Below are positions 23,034 through 34,310 of a stretch of DNA of 64,000 nt, one piece after another. Both the position numbers and the translations under genes were made by a program. How positions within the stretch are numbered: the first letter of the stretch is position 1; each line of letters starts with the position of its first letter. The notes below the pieces were generated by a model that saw nothing but the letters and a program-made list of their open reading frames with translations, was not told where the DNA came from and made no database searches. The stretch is from Cristatella mucedo (Eukaryota > Bryozoa > Phylactolaemata > Cristatellidae): the NCBI GenBank assembly GCA_009760855.2, contig WPIO01000098.1, positions 821,501 to 885,500 on the forward strand, read 5' to 3'.

Positions 23034-24197
23034 TCACAAGGACCCACTAAATGCTGTCCTAAATAGGTATGTTTTTATGTTTCTTTTAAATGTGGTCAGG
23101 TCAGGGGATGTTCTGATGCAGGTCGGGAGGGAGTTCCAGGCTGTGGGAACATACGAGCTAAATGCACGGTCTCCAAAGGATTTAAGGTTTGTACGAGGTA
23201 TTTCTAGACTGTTGGATTCCGAAAAGCGAGTGGTACGATGCTTTGCCTGATGGGGTAGTATATCTGAAGGATAGGCTGGAGCCATAGAATGAAGGGACCT
23301 AAAAGTGAGCGACAAAACCTTGAAGTCAATCCGTTGCTTTACTGGTAACCAGTGCAGGTCGGCGAGAAGTGGAGTAATGTGGCAACTGCGACGCTCACGA
23401 CAGACAAGCCTAGCTGCAGAGTTTTGCACCAGCTGCAATCGCCTGATCGCACATGCTGGTAGGCCAGTGAGCAGTGAGTTGCAGAAGTCGAGACGAGATG
23501 TCACGAATGCATGGACCAACTTGGACGTGGTATCCATATCTAAACAAGCCCTAATTTTAGCAATGTTATGAAGCTGAAAATAGGCTGATTTGACTGTGGA
23601 GCTGATGTGGTCGTCTAACGAGAGGTCGCTATGGAATATAACACCTAGATTTCGAGCTGATGCAACTGGAAATATGCTGGCAGAGCCAATTTTGAAAGTC
23701 AGCCTTTCCAATTTCTGAATAACACTAGGTTTGCCCATAACTAGTAAGTTAGTTTTATCATCGTTTAGTTTTAGAAAATTTGCTGCCATCCATGATCGGA
23801 TGTCATCAATGCATGCAGCAAGTGAGTTGAGAGAATTTGAGGTGCTCGAAGGCTGGGAGGGATCAAAGCAAAGGTACAACTGAGTGTCATCCGCATAGAA
23901 GTGAAAGCCTAGATTGTGCTTGGCAATCACATCAGCGAGAGGGAGAGTATAAACGGTGAAAAGGACCGGACCTAGCACAGAGCCCTGAGGTACTCCATAT
24001 TTTAGAGGTACTTCAGATGATCTTTGTCCATTCACGTCAACACTCTGGAGTCTCCCACTGAGATAGGACCTGAACCACTGCAGAGCAGTGCCAGTGATGC
24101 CCAGGCGAGATGAGAGGCGCTCTAGAAGTACTTTGTGATCGATGGTATCAAAAGCTGCCGAAAGATCGAGCAAAACAAGAAGAGACACTCTACCCAT
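23034..24197 (-). CDS. LINE-A reverse transcriptase, 5'-truncated (387 codons)
   Basis: RNA-dependent DNA polymerase of a non-LTR retrotransposon, acting by target-primed reverse transcription. Visible motifs, in residues from the first Met: RT motif A, VLLDLSAAFDTIDH (8-21, catalytic Asp at 11); GVPQGSVLGP (68-77); and the catalytic box FYADD (100-104). A thumb-like region follows, then the C-terminal block shared by CR1/L2 elements: CNSLLTGLP (about 240-248), HITPLLADLHWLP, and WNSLPTCIRTSPDL near the end. The frame is intact, but the first Met is internal. The N-terminal fingers lie in other frames at 24,198-24,640, and the endonuclease is missing, so the copy cannot mobilise itself. Little decay suggests a fairly recent insertion. 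Confidence 0.9.
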   Translation of the reverse strand: MGRVSLLVLLDLSAAFDTIDHKVLLERLSSRLGITGTALQWFRSYLSGRLQSVDVNGQRSSEVPLKYGVPQGSVLGPVLFTVYTLPLADVIAKHNLGFHFYADDTQLYLCFDPSQPSSTSNSLNSLAACIDDIRSWMAANFLKLNDDKTNLLVMGKPSVIQKLERLTFKIGSASIFPVASARNLGVIFHSDLSLDDHISSTVKSAYFQLHNIAKIRACLDMDTTSKLVHAFVTSRLDFCNSLLTGLPACAIRRLQLVQNSAARLVCRERRSCHITPLLADLHWLPVKQRIDFKVLSLTFRSLHSMAPAYPSDILPHQAKHRTTRFSESNSLEIPRTNLKSFGDRAFSSYVPTAWNSLPTCIRTSPDLTTFKRNIKTYLFRTAFSGSL

Positions 24198-24640
24198 GTC
24201 ATGTCTGCATTCCTAAGTAGGTCGTTGTATACCCGAAGCAATGCTGACTCTGTGGAGTGATTAGCTCTAAAGCCAGACTGGAACTTACTAGCAAGGTGTG
24301 AGGTTTCGATATACGAGTTCAGCTGGTCTGCCACGACCAGTTCCAGTGTCTTTGATAGGAATGGTAGAAGAGAGACTGGGCGGTAGTTGCTTAAGTTCTC
24401 TTGGTCTAGTGTAGCTTTCTTGAGAAGTGGCCTGACTACAGCTTTTTAAAAGGTGCTGGGACCTGACCTGAGGCTAATGACATATTAATGATGTTGGTTA
24501 TGCATGGCAGCAGCAGATCAATGCAACGTAGGAGCAGGACAGTGGGAATAGGGTCCAGTGGACTTGTTGTCTTCTTTGATTGAGATACGAGCTTTAGGAC
24601 TACATCACTAGTGACCTGTTTTAATGCAGACATTGAGGCG
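24198..24640 (-). pseudogene. LINE-A RT N-terminal (fingers) part, frameshifted
   Basis: Two frames continue the RT upstream. 24,436-24,633 carries a SPLDPIPTVLL block. 24,198-24,435 carries NYRPVSLLPFLSKTLE and FQSGFRANHSTESALLRV, the standard fingers motifs upstream of motif A in L2/CR1 RTs. One frameshift falls near 24,437 in a T/A run and another near 24,197. These two lesions separate an otherwise well preserved domain. Confidence 0.85.
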
Positions 24641-24944
24641 CAGCCAGGAACCGAGGAACAGCATTCTAGTGGGAAGGTTTACCTTTCGGACGTACATTTT
24701 GATTGTTGGGTGCCCTGTTTACAGGTATTAACAGATTTTCTCTTTTAGGTGTGTTTAGGCAATTTTTGGGGTACATGGTTGTAAAGTTTTAAAAGTTCTT
24801 GAACAAATGGCTGCGTCTTTCGATCACACTCAAGAGAATTTTCTCCCGGGCAAAAATTAAATGTACCCTTACCAGGGTCGGATTTCTTCCCCGTATGAAA
24901 CTGAGGGAATTCCCGTTAATTACTGTTGATCTTGTTTCCATCGT

Positions 24945-25022
24945 GGCAACTGTCAAGCACCTAAAAAGAGATTAGGTTCTGAGGTTGTGCGTGGTTAAGT
25001 GTACTGTTATTATTATCATTAC
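24945..25022 (+). mobile_element. LINE-A 3' tip, diverged
   Basis: AAGCACCTAAAAAGAGATTAGGTTCTGAGG followed by AAGTGTACTG and TTATTATTAT matches the terminal hairpin and tail with several substitutions. The homologous place in copy C (about 52,490) has no such sequence, so it is an insertion specific to B. Confidence 0.65.
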
Positions 25023-26024
25023 TAATCCTCTACCTTGGCTCTGGTGTAATGACGGAAAGGCAATCCGAACTCTGAAGCATTGAGCAAATTGTAACTTCTA
25101 TCTTCTGACAGACTTGCTTCCGAATTTTACCAAAGGTGTACGTAGCTCACACTTCAATGCAAAGATGGCGAGTTAGTGTTCCCTAGAAAAAATCCTAAAT
25201 TTCTTAGCAGTAGCGAGATAACTCTCACTAGAGCTAATCGGCCCAATATTCATGATGTGGTAAAATTAGTTAACTCAGGTTTTCTTGGAACTGAGAAATA
25301 CGTAATTTTATTCGGTCTCACGCTATCCACGATAAAGAAGGTAGATATGAAGTAGCAAAACTAATTTAGTATTTATTTGGAAATATATTTGACATCATTC
25401 CGAGTGAAGTGATGCTAGCTTATAATTCATCTTCAATACGAGCACGAAATGCAGATGCCATGGCTCTGACGAGTCGAACCCACACTCTGACATCCGAAGG
25501 CTACCAACAGTCTCGACCTCCGAATTATGCAATATTATAAGGCATATATCGTATTAAAAATCCAGAGAGCAGTAAAGACTTCATTACACGTACATCAGCG
25601 GTTACGTGAGGAACTATGTAAACAGATTATGCCACTCTGATTGTCGAAAAAGTCCAAATGCACCGGTTCACAAGGAAGTCTCAAAGTCGCAGTTTTGAAA
25701 TTTGTCAGAGAGCCTAGTTTCTCAAGATTCGGTGGTGATTTGTGACTTCTCCAACTGGGAGCCACATAGTTGACGTAGGTGATTGCAGCCGATTTTCGCT
25801 TATAATGGGCTTTAGCTAGCTCCCAATACCCTTCACCTCAAAGGTTTTGCAGCTTCCCAGCCTTCACCTTTGCTGGTGAAAAAAGTCAGAGAATTTCGGC
25901 AGTGCTTTAGATAAAAAAAAGAGCACCTTCGTATCAGCTAAATTGTCTGAAGTAAAATCACTTCGTCGCGGCCGAGACAGGGGCTCCGCACCTCCTTGAC
26001 ACCCCACTGTTCAGCAAATTCGCA

Positions 26025-26125
26025 CTCCCCAGGCTCCGATTGGCCAATTAGACTGAATAGAGTCAACTTTGCCATCACAAAACCGATTGTTCTGATATCC
26101 GTTTTACCGCGCCATTTTGGGATCC
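26025..26125 (+). promoter_or_regulatory. Promoter-like CCAAT/GCGCCATTTT block (copy B)
   Basis: CTCCGATTGGCC at 26,034-26,045 is directly followed by a CAATTA, giving two CCAAT-like hexamers on opposite strands. GCGCCATTTTGG lies at 26,109-26,120. Motifs and spacing match copies A and C although the intervening bases have diverged, which hints at constraint. No transcription evidence is available. Confidence 0.35.
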
Positions 26126-26238
26126 AGCAACTCGCGTGGCAGTTGCATGTACCCGGTTTGGCTGTGTATGGGCACATGATTTCTGTCTTTTCATAAGTTT
26201 CCAGGCAATGGTTTATTTACCTTCGCTGCCCATTTCAG

Positions 26239-26690
26239 GTACGTGGGAGAGATATCATTGGTTTCGAGAACAGCCGAGCCATTTCTGCAATGCCAGAGAG
26301 TGGATGATGACCGCTTCTTGGCAGAGTTCATGGAGCTATGGCTCAAGGTAATGTATGGGATGGTTTACCTTCAAAGCCCGTTAACGCATTGCTGCTGCAA
26401 TTTGCAGTTCAATTTTGTGATTTCTGTGTGGTCCTTGACTGAAAGGCTTTGTTTCAGAAATAGCTGAAAGCTGAAAAGCTGAAAGCTTCCCAGCATTTAC
26501 CTTTTAAGGTCTAATGAATGGCTTCCCGGCTGGCGCTGTCTCGGACCTCCTAATGCTGTGCAATGAGCCGTCCTGTGTGAATTACGCAGGCCTGCCTGCC
26601 CGAATTGAAGTGGTGCATGGCTTTGACAACACGAATTTGGTGAGGTCACTGCACATAATTGTTTATCTGCTCCCTTATATTTAAAGGATG
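26239..26690 (+). other. Exon-like blocks in D copy B
   Basis: Segment 26,239-26,347 lies between CATTTCAG and GTAATG, in the place where copies A and C have TTTCAG...GTAAGA segments (2958-3018 and 53,714-53,769). In one frame all three share a K/SLV-x-RT-x-x-x-F-x-Q pattern. A second block, 26,484-26,690, is alignable with 3180-3410 and 53,930-54,160. Here it holds an open run starting MNGFPAGAVSDLL and running to GFDNTNL (about 26,515-26,640) before a GTGAGG. In A and C the open frame is a different one, so the coding claim is unproven. Possible remnants of a multi-exon gene. I recognise no family. Confidence 0.3.
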
Positions 26691-29600
26691 GTTCAACACG
26701 ACCGAGCATACTGGCATCCTGAATAAAGAGATCAACGCCAGTGTGTCGTGTCTGGGACTGAGAACGTGCGACGACTGACTGGGGAATGATTAGGCCAGCT
26801 GATCATCCAGGTAAGTCCAGAACCAGTAATTTATGTCGATCTCTTTGATTGATAGGGCTGTTGCTTGGGATATTCCGGTGAAGCAGACCGTGTATGTAGA
26901 TGCTGAAAGTCAACGCTTCTCCTTGCATTAGAATGTTGTACTGAATTACACATTCCATTTTCAATTTGGAAGATATTGTCGTGCACCAGTGGTCTTGCTA
27001 AGGCCTTCCAGCCGATTCAGAGCTGTTAGGTCTTTAATTGAGGTGGAGTGGATATCCACGTAATAGTTGCAGCAACATAAGTTTTGCTTACATTAAAAAC
27101 TAATGGAGCTTGCCGGATTGGAGGCGAGTAATAAAGTGAGCGTGATCACCTAGATTTAGCTGGGATCTTATGTAGTTCAGCAATTTCTAGAAATTGATTT
27201 ATTAAGCTCTGATTAAGCACAATCTAGCTACTGCAATTGCTTAGAGATGTGTGCTTTTACATTTTCTTACTGGAGAACAGAGTAAAAAACCAGCTGAGCC
27301 GGATGTGCTTAACAGATCTCCCGGTCAACTCCAGGGTTAATTGGCATATCTTAAATGCATGACATATAACCCATTTGCTAGATAATTTTTGCACATCTTT
27401 TTAATGTTTTACCCTTCTCGCTCGAGCACTAATGTGCCTATCCTTGTGGGTGGTATAAACTGGTCACTCCCACATCGAAACTAGCATAAACGAGATAATA
27501 CCAGACTGAGAAATTCAAAGACTCACAATTGATTGCTTGTTTACATTTGTATGCAGCATGTGTCTCGAATGTTTTATATTAGACAACTGTAGCCAGCAAA
27601 TAAGCTCAAGGATAAAAATCAAAGTACTTTATCAAAGACTTTAGTGGATGGTCCAGATCAACTATGCCTCAGAATCCAATGTAGGATTGGTTTTTGAACT
27701 AAACGTTCATTTAAAGTCCACAGAATCAATTTAGTTTGCATCCAGGATGCCTATCAAACAGTTTTGTAGCCTCCGAAGCCCGAATAGGAAGCTACGGCTT
27801 TCTGATGTAGGCTGGCTATAAGGACAGCCTCCTAATGAGAGCTGCTGCTAGTTTGCACTTCCAAATGCAAACCCTGCAGTGATGTCACATAAGCAAATTT
27901 TTTAAACTAGCTGGCCTAGGTATGAATAGTCGCTATTGAAACCTAGCTAATTCTCTGATATATCTCTATGCTTTTTAGGCATTATAAAAATTCACTACAG
28001 CTCGGAACGCTTCTGCTTTCTTCATTTTCACCTGATACCTCAAACACAGCGATGTCTGAGAGTGTTAAAAATAGTCATTTGGCTTTCTGTAAATGGAGGC
28101 TTGTTATCAACTTGTCAATGCAAAAATGTTACTTACACGCTTCTACTTGTAAAATTCCATCTGCTGTTATTGACTGCAAAGTATTATGGGTGGAACTCTT
28201 ATGCTAATCTATGCAATATCCTCGAAACGTTGTGTCTGGATTGATGCTTGAGATTTTGCTGCTATGGTGGTACATAACTAGAAAAGCCTATCCGGCTACT
28301 TAGTCAACCGAGAAGATGATTAAGGTGATCATAAAATAGCTTAATTAGATAGTTTTAAGCAAATGATAAAGTTAATAAAGGACTTCTATAGAGACAAAAA
28401 ACAGTTGTCTTTGAAAGGCTCAGGATATGCTGTGTATTCGAAGTGTGTCGTAGTGGCTAGCGGTTTTACATTTGCATTTTAGATTCGATAATAATTTCAT
28501 TAAGATTGTGCCGTTATTTAATCAGCCGTGAGTTAAAAGCTTTTGGGAATTTATGACCTCACGGCAGGATCTCCAAGCGATTTCAGACCAGATTGAGCTG
28601 CTACTATACCGCAGTTGACCGTTAAGTACTATGCCTAGCCTGATTTTAAATTTCTTCGGATTTCTAAGTCGTACAAGTATAAAATAAATTTGTAGACAAA
28701 AAAGCGTGTAAAAACCTTTTAAAGTCCGTTCGATGTTGGGAACACGTGTAGCTAGTTGTGAAGTTATGCCATCCGGCTATGGTCACCAGACAATTTCCTG
28801 GATGCACAGTACTGCACCAACTGTAAGAGCATGGATCACCTCGATCATGATGTAACCATCTAAGCATGCCAAAATGTGTGCAATTTTAGGCAATTAAAAT
28901 AGAGCTTAAAGTCCCATAAGAAAAACAGACGACAATTTTGTGAAGATATTAGTGATGTATGCAGGCCAAGCTGATTATGAGAATCAGGTTAACCGTTATT
29001 CAATGAACCCAAAGTTGAGCATGTTCAGCCAGAAGCCGAAATATGTGAAATTGGGTCACCAGCCGATAAATAAACGGCAAAATTTATACTGGCGGTTCTA
29101 TTGGCAGGATGGAGAGATTAAATTAACAAATTGTGTGGACTTAGCAGAAAGTCTAAGCGATGCATCTTACATCAGAGGATAATTTTCCATTAACGCTGAT
29201 GAGCACGTTTCAATGTAGTAGTCCAAGGAAAGACGTTTGCTGGTGAGTCCACCAACCGAGGCATAGATAAGAAAGGCGTCACTATTTCAATTGTAGGTAT
29301 ATTACCTTATTTCTATTTGGAATGATGGTTGTCAGTAACCACTTTACGAGGCTTGGTACAAATAGCCCAGCAGAGTTAGTCAAAGCTTTCGAAAAAAAAG
29401 TGGTTGTAGTAAGCGTTGCCGGATGCTCAACGTTTTTGGTTATATTTGTTGTTTCCTTTCCATTATTTGAGCAGTTCCAGATCTGAGCGACACTTGTCCG
29501 GTGGTTTTTTTTCTTCGGCAGAAATCGTCCTAGCCCATGAGTGTCCTAGCTGACCTGTGATGGAGTGGATGCTAATATAAAAACTCGTAAGTTGAATAGA

Positions 29601-30424
29601 CATTTTGAGGGTGTGGAAATGTTTCTGCTCGTATCTGACTCGTTAGTTTGCTTCTGGTTGATATAAGGTAAACAACTAGAAATCCAGCAAACGTATGCTC
29701 CCCATAGAACTGCTTTGACCGTCGGGTTGAATTTAAAGCAATACAAAACTTTAGCCAAATTTGGAGATCCCATTTCTGTCAGCATATTCATAAAGTTCGG
29801 CTTGCTGCAGCAGCATAGGTACGGTCATGCAATCGCAGTTGGACATGCTTATATGCTTATCCATTACTACAGCTCTTCCATTGGCGTATGTGCTTAAATA
29901 TAGACATTTATGCCTTTGGACGAGATACAGCAGTGAATTTTGCCAGCAGTGACGGTTGGTAGAGTCACTATGCTAGTAATCACAGCTTGTTATGTTAAAT
30001 TTTCCCGTTTTTGTACTTTCATAAGAATGTCAAGAGATCTTATGTGAGATGTCGTCGTATTATATCCAGGGTTTTAAACTTTATTACCAATCAGTTTCGC
30101 GAGATTAAATTAAAGTATCGATGTCTTAATCCATTTGCAGTGGCATGACTTCAACCATTTGGCACTAGCTGAATTATCTTACTATACGTTTAAATTTTGC
30201 AAGCTTTTTGCTAAAAATTATAATCCTTGAAATGTCTGACACAAGTACTTTGTCCTTTGGCCATACTGTCGTGGGAGCTCCGAGCACCCACACATTTGTC
30301 TACCTAATCAAGGGATGCTAATACCACTACCGGGAAAAGCAGGTTCTGCTCGGTAGTACCGAATTCGTTGTACTCATTTGCAAAACACGTGGCTCATAAG
30401 AAAACTGTATGCTGGAAACTGAAT

Positions 30425-30588
30425 CTGTGCATATCACCCCTAACCATTTTACTCCTGTTTTTTATTAACCATGCTACCACTAACCGTTCGATTCTGCTTT
30501 CTTCGCACCAAGTGCAAAGCGCCTAGAAACGGACTGAATAGATAAAGTTCTCTGAAGAAGCTTTATCGAATTCATTATTATTAGGGCT
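30425..30588 (+). mobile_element. LINE-A 3' UTR fragment, diverged
   Basis: Contains ATATCACCCCTAACCAT, a second CCACTAACC, AAAGCGCCTAG, AAAGTTCTCTGA, GCTTTATCGA and an ATT tail. The hairpin's right arm is mutated (AAGAAGCTTT instead of AGGGCGCTTT), so the stem is weakened. Confidence 0.75.
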
Positions 30589-32135
30589 ACTTCATTATTC
30601 TTTATTTTATATTTAATTATAACTTTCAAATTGTGACAAGCTAGTAATGCTACCAGGAACAAACCTTTTGCTCAATCTTACATAATTCACTGGGCCCATC
30701 TGGTGTAGAAGTGGCAAAGGCAAAGTGTGCCTTATTGCGAGCCACATGACTTGCAGATGAGTACGACGAGTTTGGTAATATTACGCAAAACTAGCTTAGT
30801 GCCTAATGTTGCAAATGTGGAGGTTGCTGTAGACCTTTACTTCATTGCAATGCAACCTTGAAGGAAAACAAGCACTGACTTTGCTAAGTAGCTCGGCATG
30901 CGATAGTGATTCCGTATTGTTATTTCTCGTAGGATAAAGCAATACACGTGTTTGGTGTGCACATAACTAATTATTCGTGCAGCCGGCATCGCACTCTCTG
31001 CAACAATCAATGACAGTGTTTCGCTTTAACGTTGAACAAGAGTGCATTTTTTAGCTCATGAAAGTGTCATTTTTTACTGACTTTACCCGAATTTCATCAT
31101 CAGTTTTGAAAGTAACTACTGGCTGTGGCTCACGCGTATGTTGCTTTTCAAGCTATCGAGTAAAAACCTTTGCAATTTTGAACTTTCAGGATATTGGAAG
31201 AATCAACAGGATTTTTAGTTACGGAAGCATTTCGTCCGGTTAATCGTGGTCCAACGTATGTTTCCGGTACCCATCCTGGAAAATCTCAGTTTAAATATGT
31301 TGAATGAATTTTTAATTACATAAATATTTCTGCAAGAATATTTAGGTCACTGTATCGCCGTTGCATAAATCTTAGCCTCATTGCTTAAGGCCATTACTTT
31401 GTACTGTAGGCTAGGTTAATATTTTGTGTTTCAGCCATTACAATAATTTGAACTATTTGATAGCAATTCCTTTGCTGTTTCAAATTAATTGGATTATCGT
31501 CGATGGATACTAATTCACGTTACTAAATTTACAACCTCCTGATTATTTGCAGGTAAAATTCCAGTCCTTAATTTTAATTATCCATTTCATCCATGGTTGA
31601 GTATGCATTCACTTTTAAAGCATGTGAATATTTAAAGTAAGGATACTTTTATGGTTAAAGTCAAACCATGTTTTGAAAGTTTTAGCAGCTCATGAGGTCA
31701 ATGTGCATAAATATAAGATGCCAAGATTTCTGTCCTAGATTTTCCAAGGGGTAATCTTTCCTACCCCACAGCACTTGTAATTACTTTGAGATTTTAAAAT
31801 TGCAACAGGCCTTCAATTTAATCTAGTTTTGAAGGCCCGTGTCTTGCGAGATAGGAATCACTGATATTTTATTTTTATTGTCGCTAGGACACAGTTTACT
31901 CGCCGAATTATCTTTCTTGTCTTTTGGAGCAACCAGGGGTCCTCTACTCTTTAGCGTACATGCAGCCATTACTCTAGCATATATTTAATATTTGACATTG
32001 GTGTGGTAGCTCTTAACCACCTTTGTGCAATTGATGAAATTTTGAAAAATTGGCAATAAAATTGATCACGATACGTATTTCAGTAACATAGCCGCTGGGC
32101 CAATATGGCACTATTACCTAACTAGTTCTTGTGCA

Positions 32136-32184
32136 TTATAGTTTGCAAAGCTCACTGAGGCACAGTGAGCTTTGCAAACTATAA
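32136..32184. repeat. Perfect 22-bp inverted repeat, 5-nt loop
   Basis: The arms 32,136-32,157 and 32,163-32,184 (TTATAGTTTGCAAAG... and its exact complement) are separated by AGGCA. Not part of any repeat family recognised here, and the homologous part of copies A and C was not found. Confidence 0.9.
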
Positions 32185-32498
32185 AGTGGGTAAAACTGAG
32201 CAGCTTCTCATTTAGTTCTATTATTATTCATTTAGTTTTATTTCTCCAACGTACTGACATGTGTCATGCAGCCTCTAGATTAACTTTGTCAGTCATATAA
32301 AGCACCCGATGTGACATGCGAAATGAGCAAGTGTGTTAAACCAGTATCGATTCCCACTCTTGTTTTTAATGTTTGATCGATATAACGACAAGTCAGCAGC
32401 GGGACTGTAGCTGTCCTTGGAATGGACAAGCATGCTGGTCAGCACCGATTGCTAAAGCTTAGCAGTATCATGATTCAATACATAAGTGCCATTCGTAA

Positions 32499-32690
32499 GT
32501 GCCCTTCAAGCAGTGCTATGGTGTGTGCAAGGAATTCACAATCCATGAGGTACAAACATCCGACGTCATACACGATGTCTTTAGTTTGTATTTAAGTGAA
32601 AAATGTCAACTTTATATGGTTTATCGACGAGAGTGCTTTGATTTTCCAAATTATCAAGGTGCAAGGGTCGGCCGTTTACTAAAGCTATAG
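32499..32690 (+). CDS. Small open frame, unknown
   Basis: An open frame of 63 codons in the part of copy B that I cannot align to A or C. It begins MPFKQCYGVCKEF and has five Cys. There is no signal peptide, membrane segment or known motif. The length is well within chance for this base composition. It is listed only because the next frame downstream has a similar N-terminus (MPF) and they lie in an unexplained stretch. Confidence 0.12.
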   Translation: MPFKQCYGVCKEFTIHEVQTSDVIHDVFSLYLSEKCQLYMVYRRECFDFPNYQGARVGRLLKL

Positions 32691-32926
32691 CAGCCCGTTT
32701 ATTTGAAAAAAGCCATAAAAACTGATCGCTTGTCGTAACTTGTCTATGCATAAAATATGTAGCTCTGCCAGATTGAAGTATTAGTAACTGGCAGAAACTT
32801 AGTCATATCAGCCAAGAATCAGAAAAACGCTTTAGCCTGCAGTTAAATATAACATTTAATGCAGCCATTGATTGAAATACAGAACAATCACAAAAAGAAA
32901 GTACAATAGACACAGTTCAAACAAAA

Positions 32927-33172
32927 ATGCCTTTTTATTCTGAACTCGATGCTTGGCTTAGTGAACGAGCTGGTGCGAGTCATCCACCTCTATTGAATGT
33001 CTGGTCTATATCATGCAATACGCTATCAGGATATAGGCCGGACAAACAACAGTGGTGGATTTCTCATGGCCTAGGGCAACCATTGACAAGCCACTGGGCG
33101 TATACCAGTGAAGCACGAGAGCTGAAAGTTTATTCACTGAATTTTGAGACATTTGAACCCATCAAATTGTAG
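32927..33172 (+). CDS. Small open frame, unknown (81 codons)
   Basis: Starts MPFYSELDAWLSERAG and ends ETFEPIKL-stop. The start codon has A at -3 (AAAAATGC), and an A-rich purine-heavy leader precedes it (about 32,880-32,926). Composition is balanced, with four Trp before residue 60 and no long low-complexity tract. I recognise no domain. No counterpart is visible in D copies A or C. It could be chance, an unrecognised insertion, or a small gene. Confidence 0.2.
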   Translation: MPFYSELDAWLSERAGASHPPLLNVWSISCNTLSGYRPDKQQWWISHGLGQPLTSHWAYTSEARELKVYSLNFETFEPIKL

Positions 33173-33635
33173 TCTAATTTGAAATCTCATGAAACTGATA
33201 TTTATATGGTTGACTTATGGTAGGCTGTCATTTTGCCGCTATAGCTTACGGCTTCTTAACCCTCAGTGAATGACATGCAAAAGTTTGTACATTGCTCGCT
33301 GTCAATAACTTTTACTTCAATCAGTTAAAGAATCTACCATTGGTCTAAAACAAGTCTACATTAGCCACGCTGACTATGGGCTTTGCAGTTGATGTGAATT
33401 TAAAAAAATGTTTCGTATTTTTTACTATTATCAATTAACTGTTCATCTTCATGCTATCTCTACTCATGATGAAGTACAGTATTGCTGTAGCCGAAATTCG
33501 AACTGCTACAAGTAACCGATCTGCTGTGGCAAGTTGGAAAGAATCGAACGTTAACAACTGATGGATATCTTTATAAATATTATGCAAACATTCAGTCGCT
33601 AGTTCGCATATCTGGTATTACCGTTTCTGTGCAAC

Positions 33636-34262
33636 GTCAGGCGATTGCAGCTGGTGCAAAACTCTGCAGCTAGGCTTGTCTGTCGTGAGCGTCGCAGTTG
33701 CCATGTCACACCACTTCTCGCCGACCTGCACTGGCTACCAGTCAAGCAACGGATTGACTTCAAGGTTTTGTCGCTCACTTTTAGGTCCCTTCATTCTATG
33801 GCTCCTGCCTATCAGTCAGATATACTACCCAATCAAGCCAAGCATCGTACCACCCGCTTTTCGGAATCCAGCAGTCTAGAAATACCTCATACAAACCTTA
33901 AATCGTATGGAGACCGTGCATTTAGTTCATTTGCTCCCAAAGCCTGAACTCCCTCCCGACCTGCGTCAGAACATCCCCTGACCTGATCACATTTAAAAGG
34001 AACCTAAAAACAAACCTAATTAGGACAGCATTTAGTGGGTCCCTGTGATTCGTCCTTGATGTGCTTATGCGTGCTGACACTGTGCATGCTGCCACTAACC
34101 ACATTTGCATGCTGACGCTGTGCATGTCACCCCTAACCATATTATTCATTTCTTTGGTTTTTCAAGCATGATTTTACTTATCATTCAATTGCATTTCACT
34201 TTACAGCAAATGTAAAGCGCCTAGAGAGAGATTAAGTTCTCTGAGGGTTATTTATCAAGTGA

Positions 34263-34308
<46 letters not shown>
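33636..34308 (+). mobile_element. LINE-A insertion in D copy B
   Basis: 5'-truncated LINE-A starting at the AIRRLQLVQNSAARL codons. The frame runs to about 33,947, where a one-base loss in the WNSLP codons (AAGCCTGAACTC versus the intact CCTGGAACTC) creates a stop. The 3' UTR, hairpin (right arm partly mutated, GAGGGTTATTT) and a long ATT repeat at 34,263-34,308 follow. Confidence 0.9.

Positions 34309-34310
<2 letters not shown>

Larger units (their letters stand above)
22800..24670 (-). mobile_element. LINE-A, longest copy
   Basis: Reads right to left: partial ORF2 with RT domain, stop at 23,034, a 3' UTR of about 150 bp, the hairpin at about 22,820-22,870, and an ATT tail at 22,803-22,816. 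The 5' end is truncated at about 24,670 within ORF2, and no apurinic endonuclease domain is present. The L2/CR1 affinity rests on the RT and C-terminal motifs and on the short-repeat tail. Confidence 0.9.
24680..33635. repeat. D repeat copy B, left and middle
   Basis: Colinear but diverged from copies A and C. 25,020-25,200 matches 52,500-52,720; 25,985-26,170 matches 53,465-53,640; about 27,000 matches 54,855; 29,570-29,940 matches 7390-7730; and 33,470-33,530 matches 8935-9000. Stretches between (for example 27,700-28,900 and 30,600-32,900) show only weak or no recognisable similarity by eye, and I see no gene there beyond the low-confidence frames listed separately. It lacks the LINE-A insertion that A and C share. 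Confidence 0.6.

Noticed and set aside
34263-34308. Long ATT repeat as an independent microsatellite
   Set aside because: It is the 3' tail of the LINE-A insertion directly upstream. All long ATT runs in the window occupy this position.
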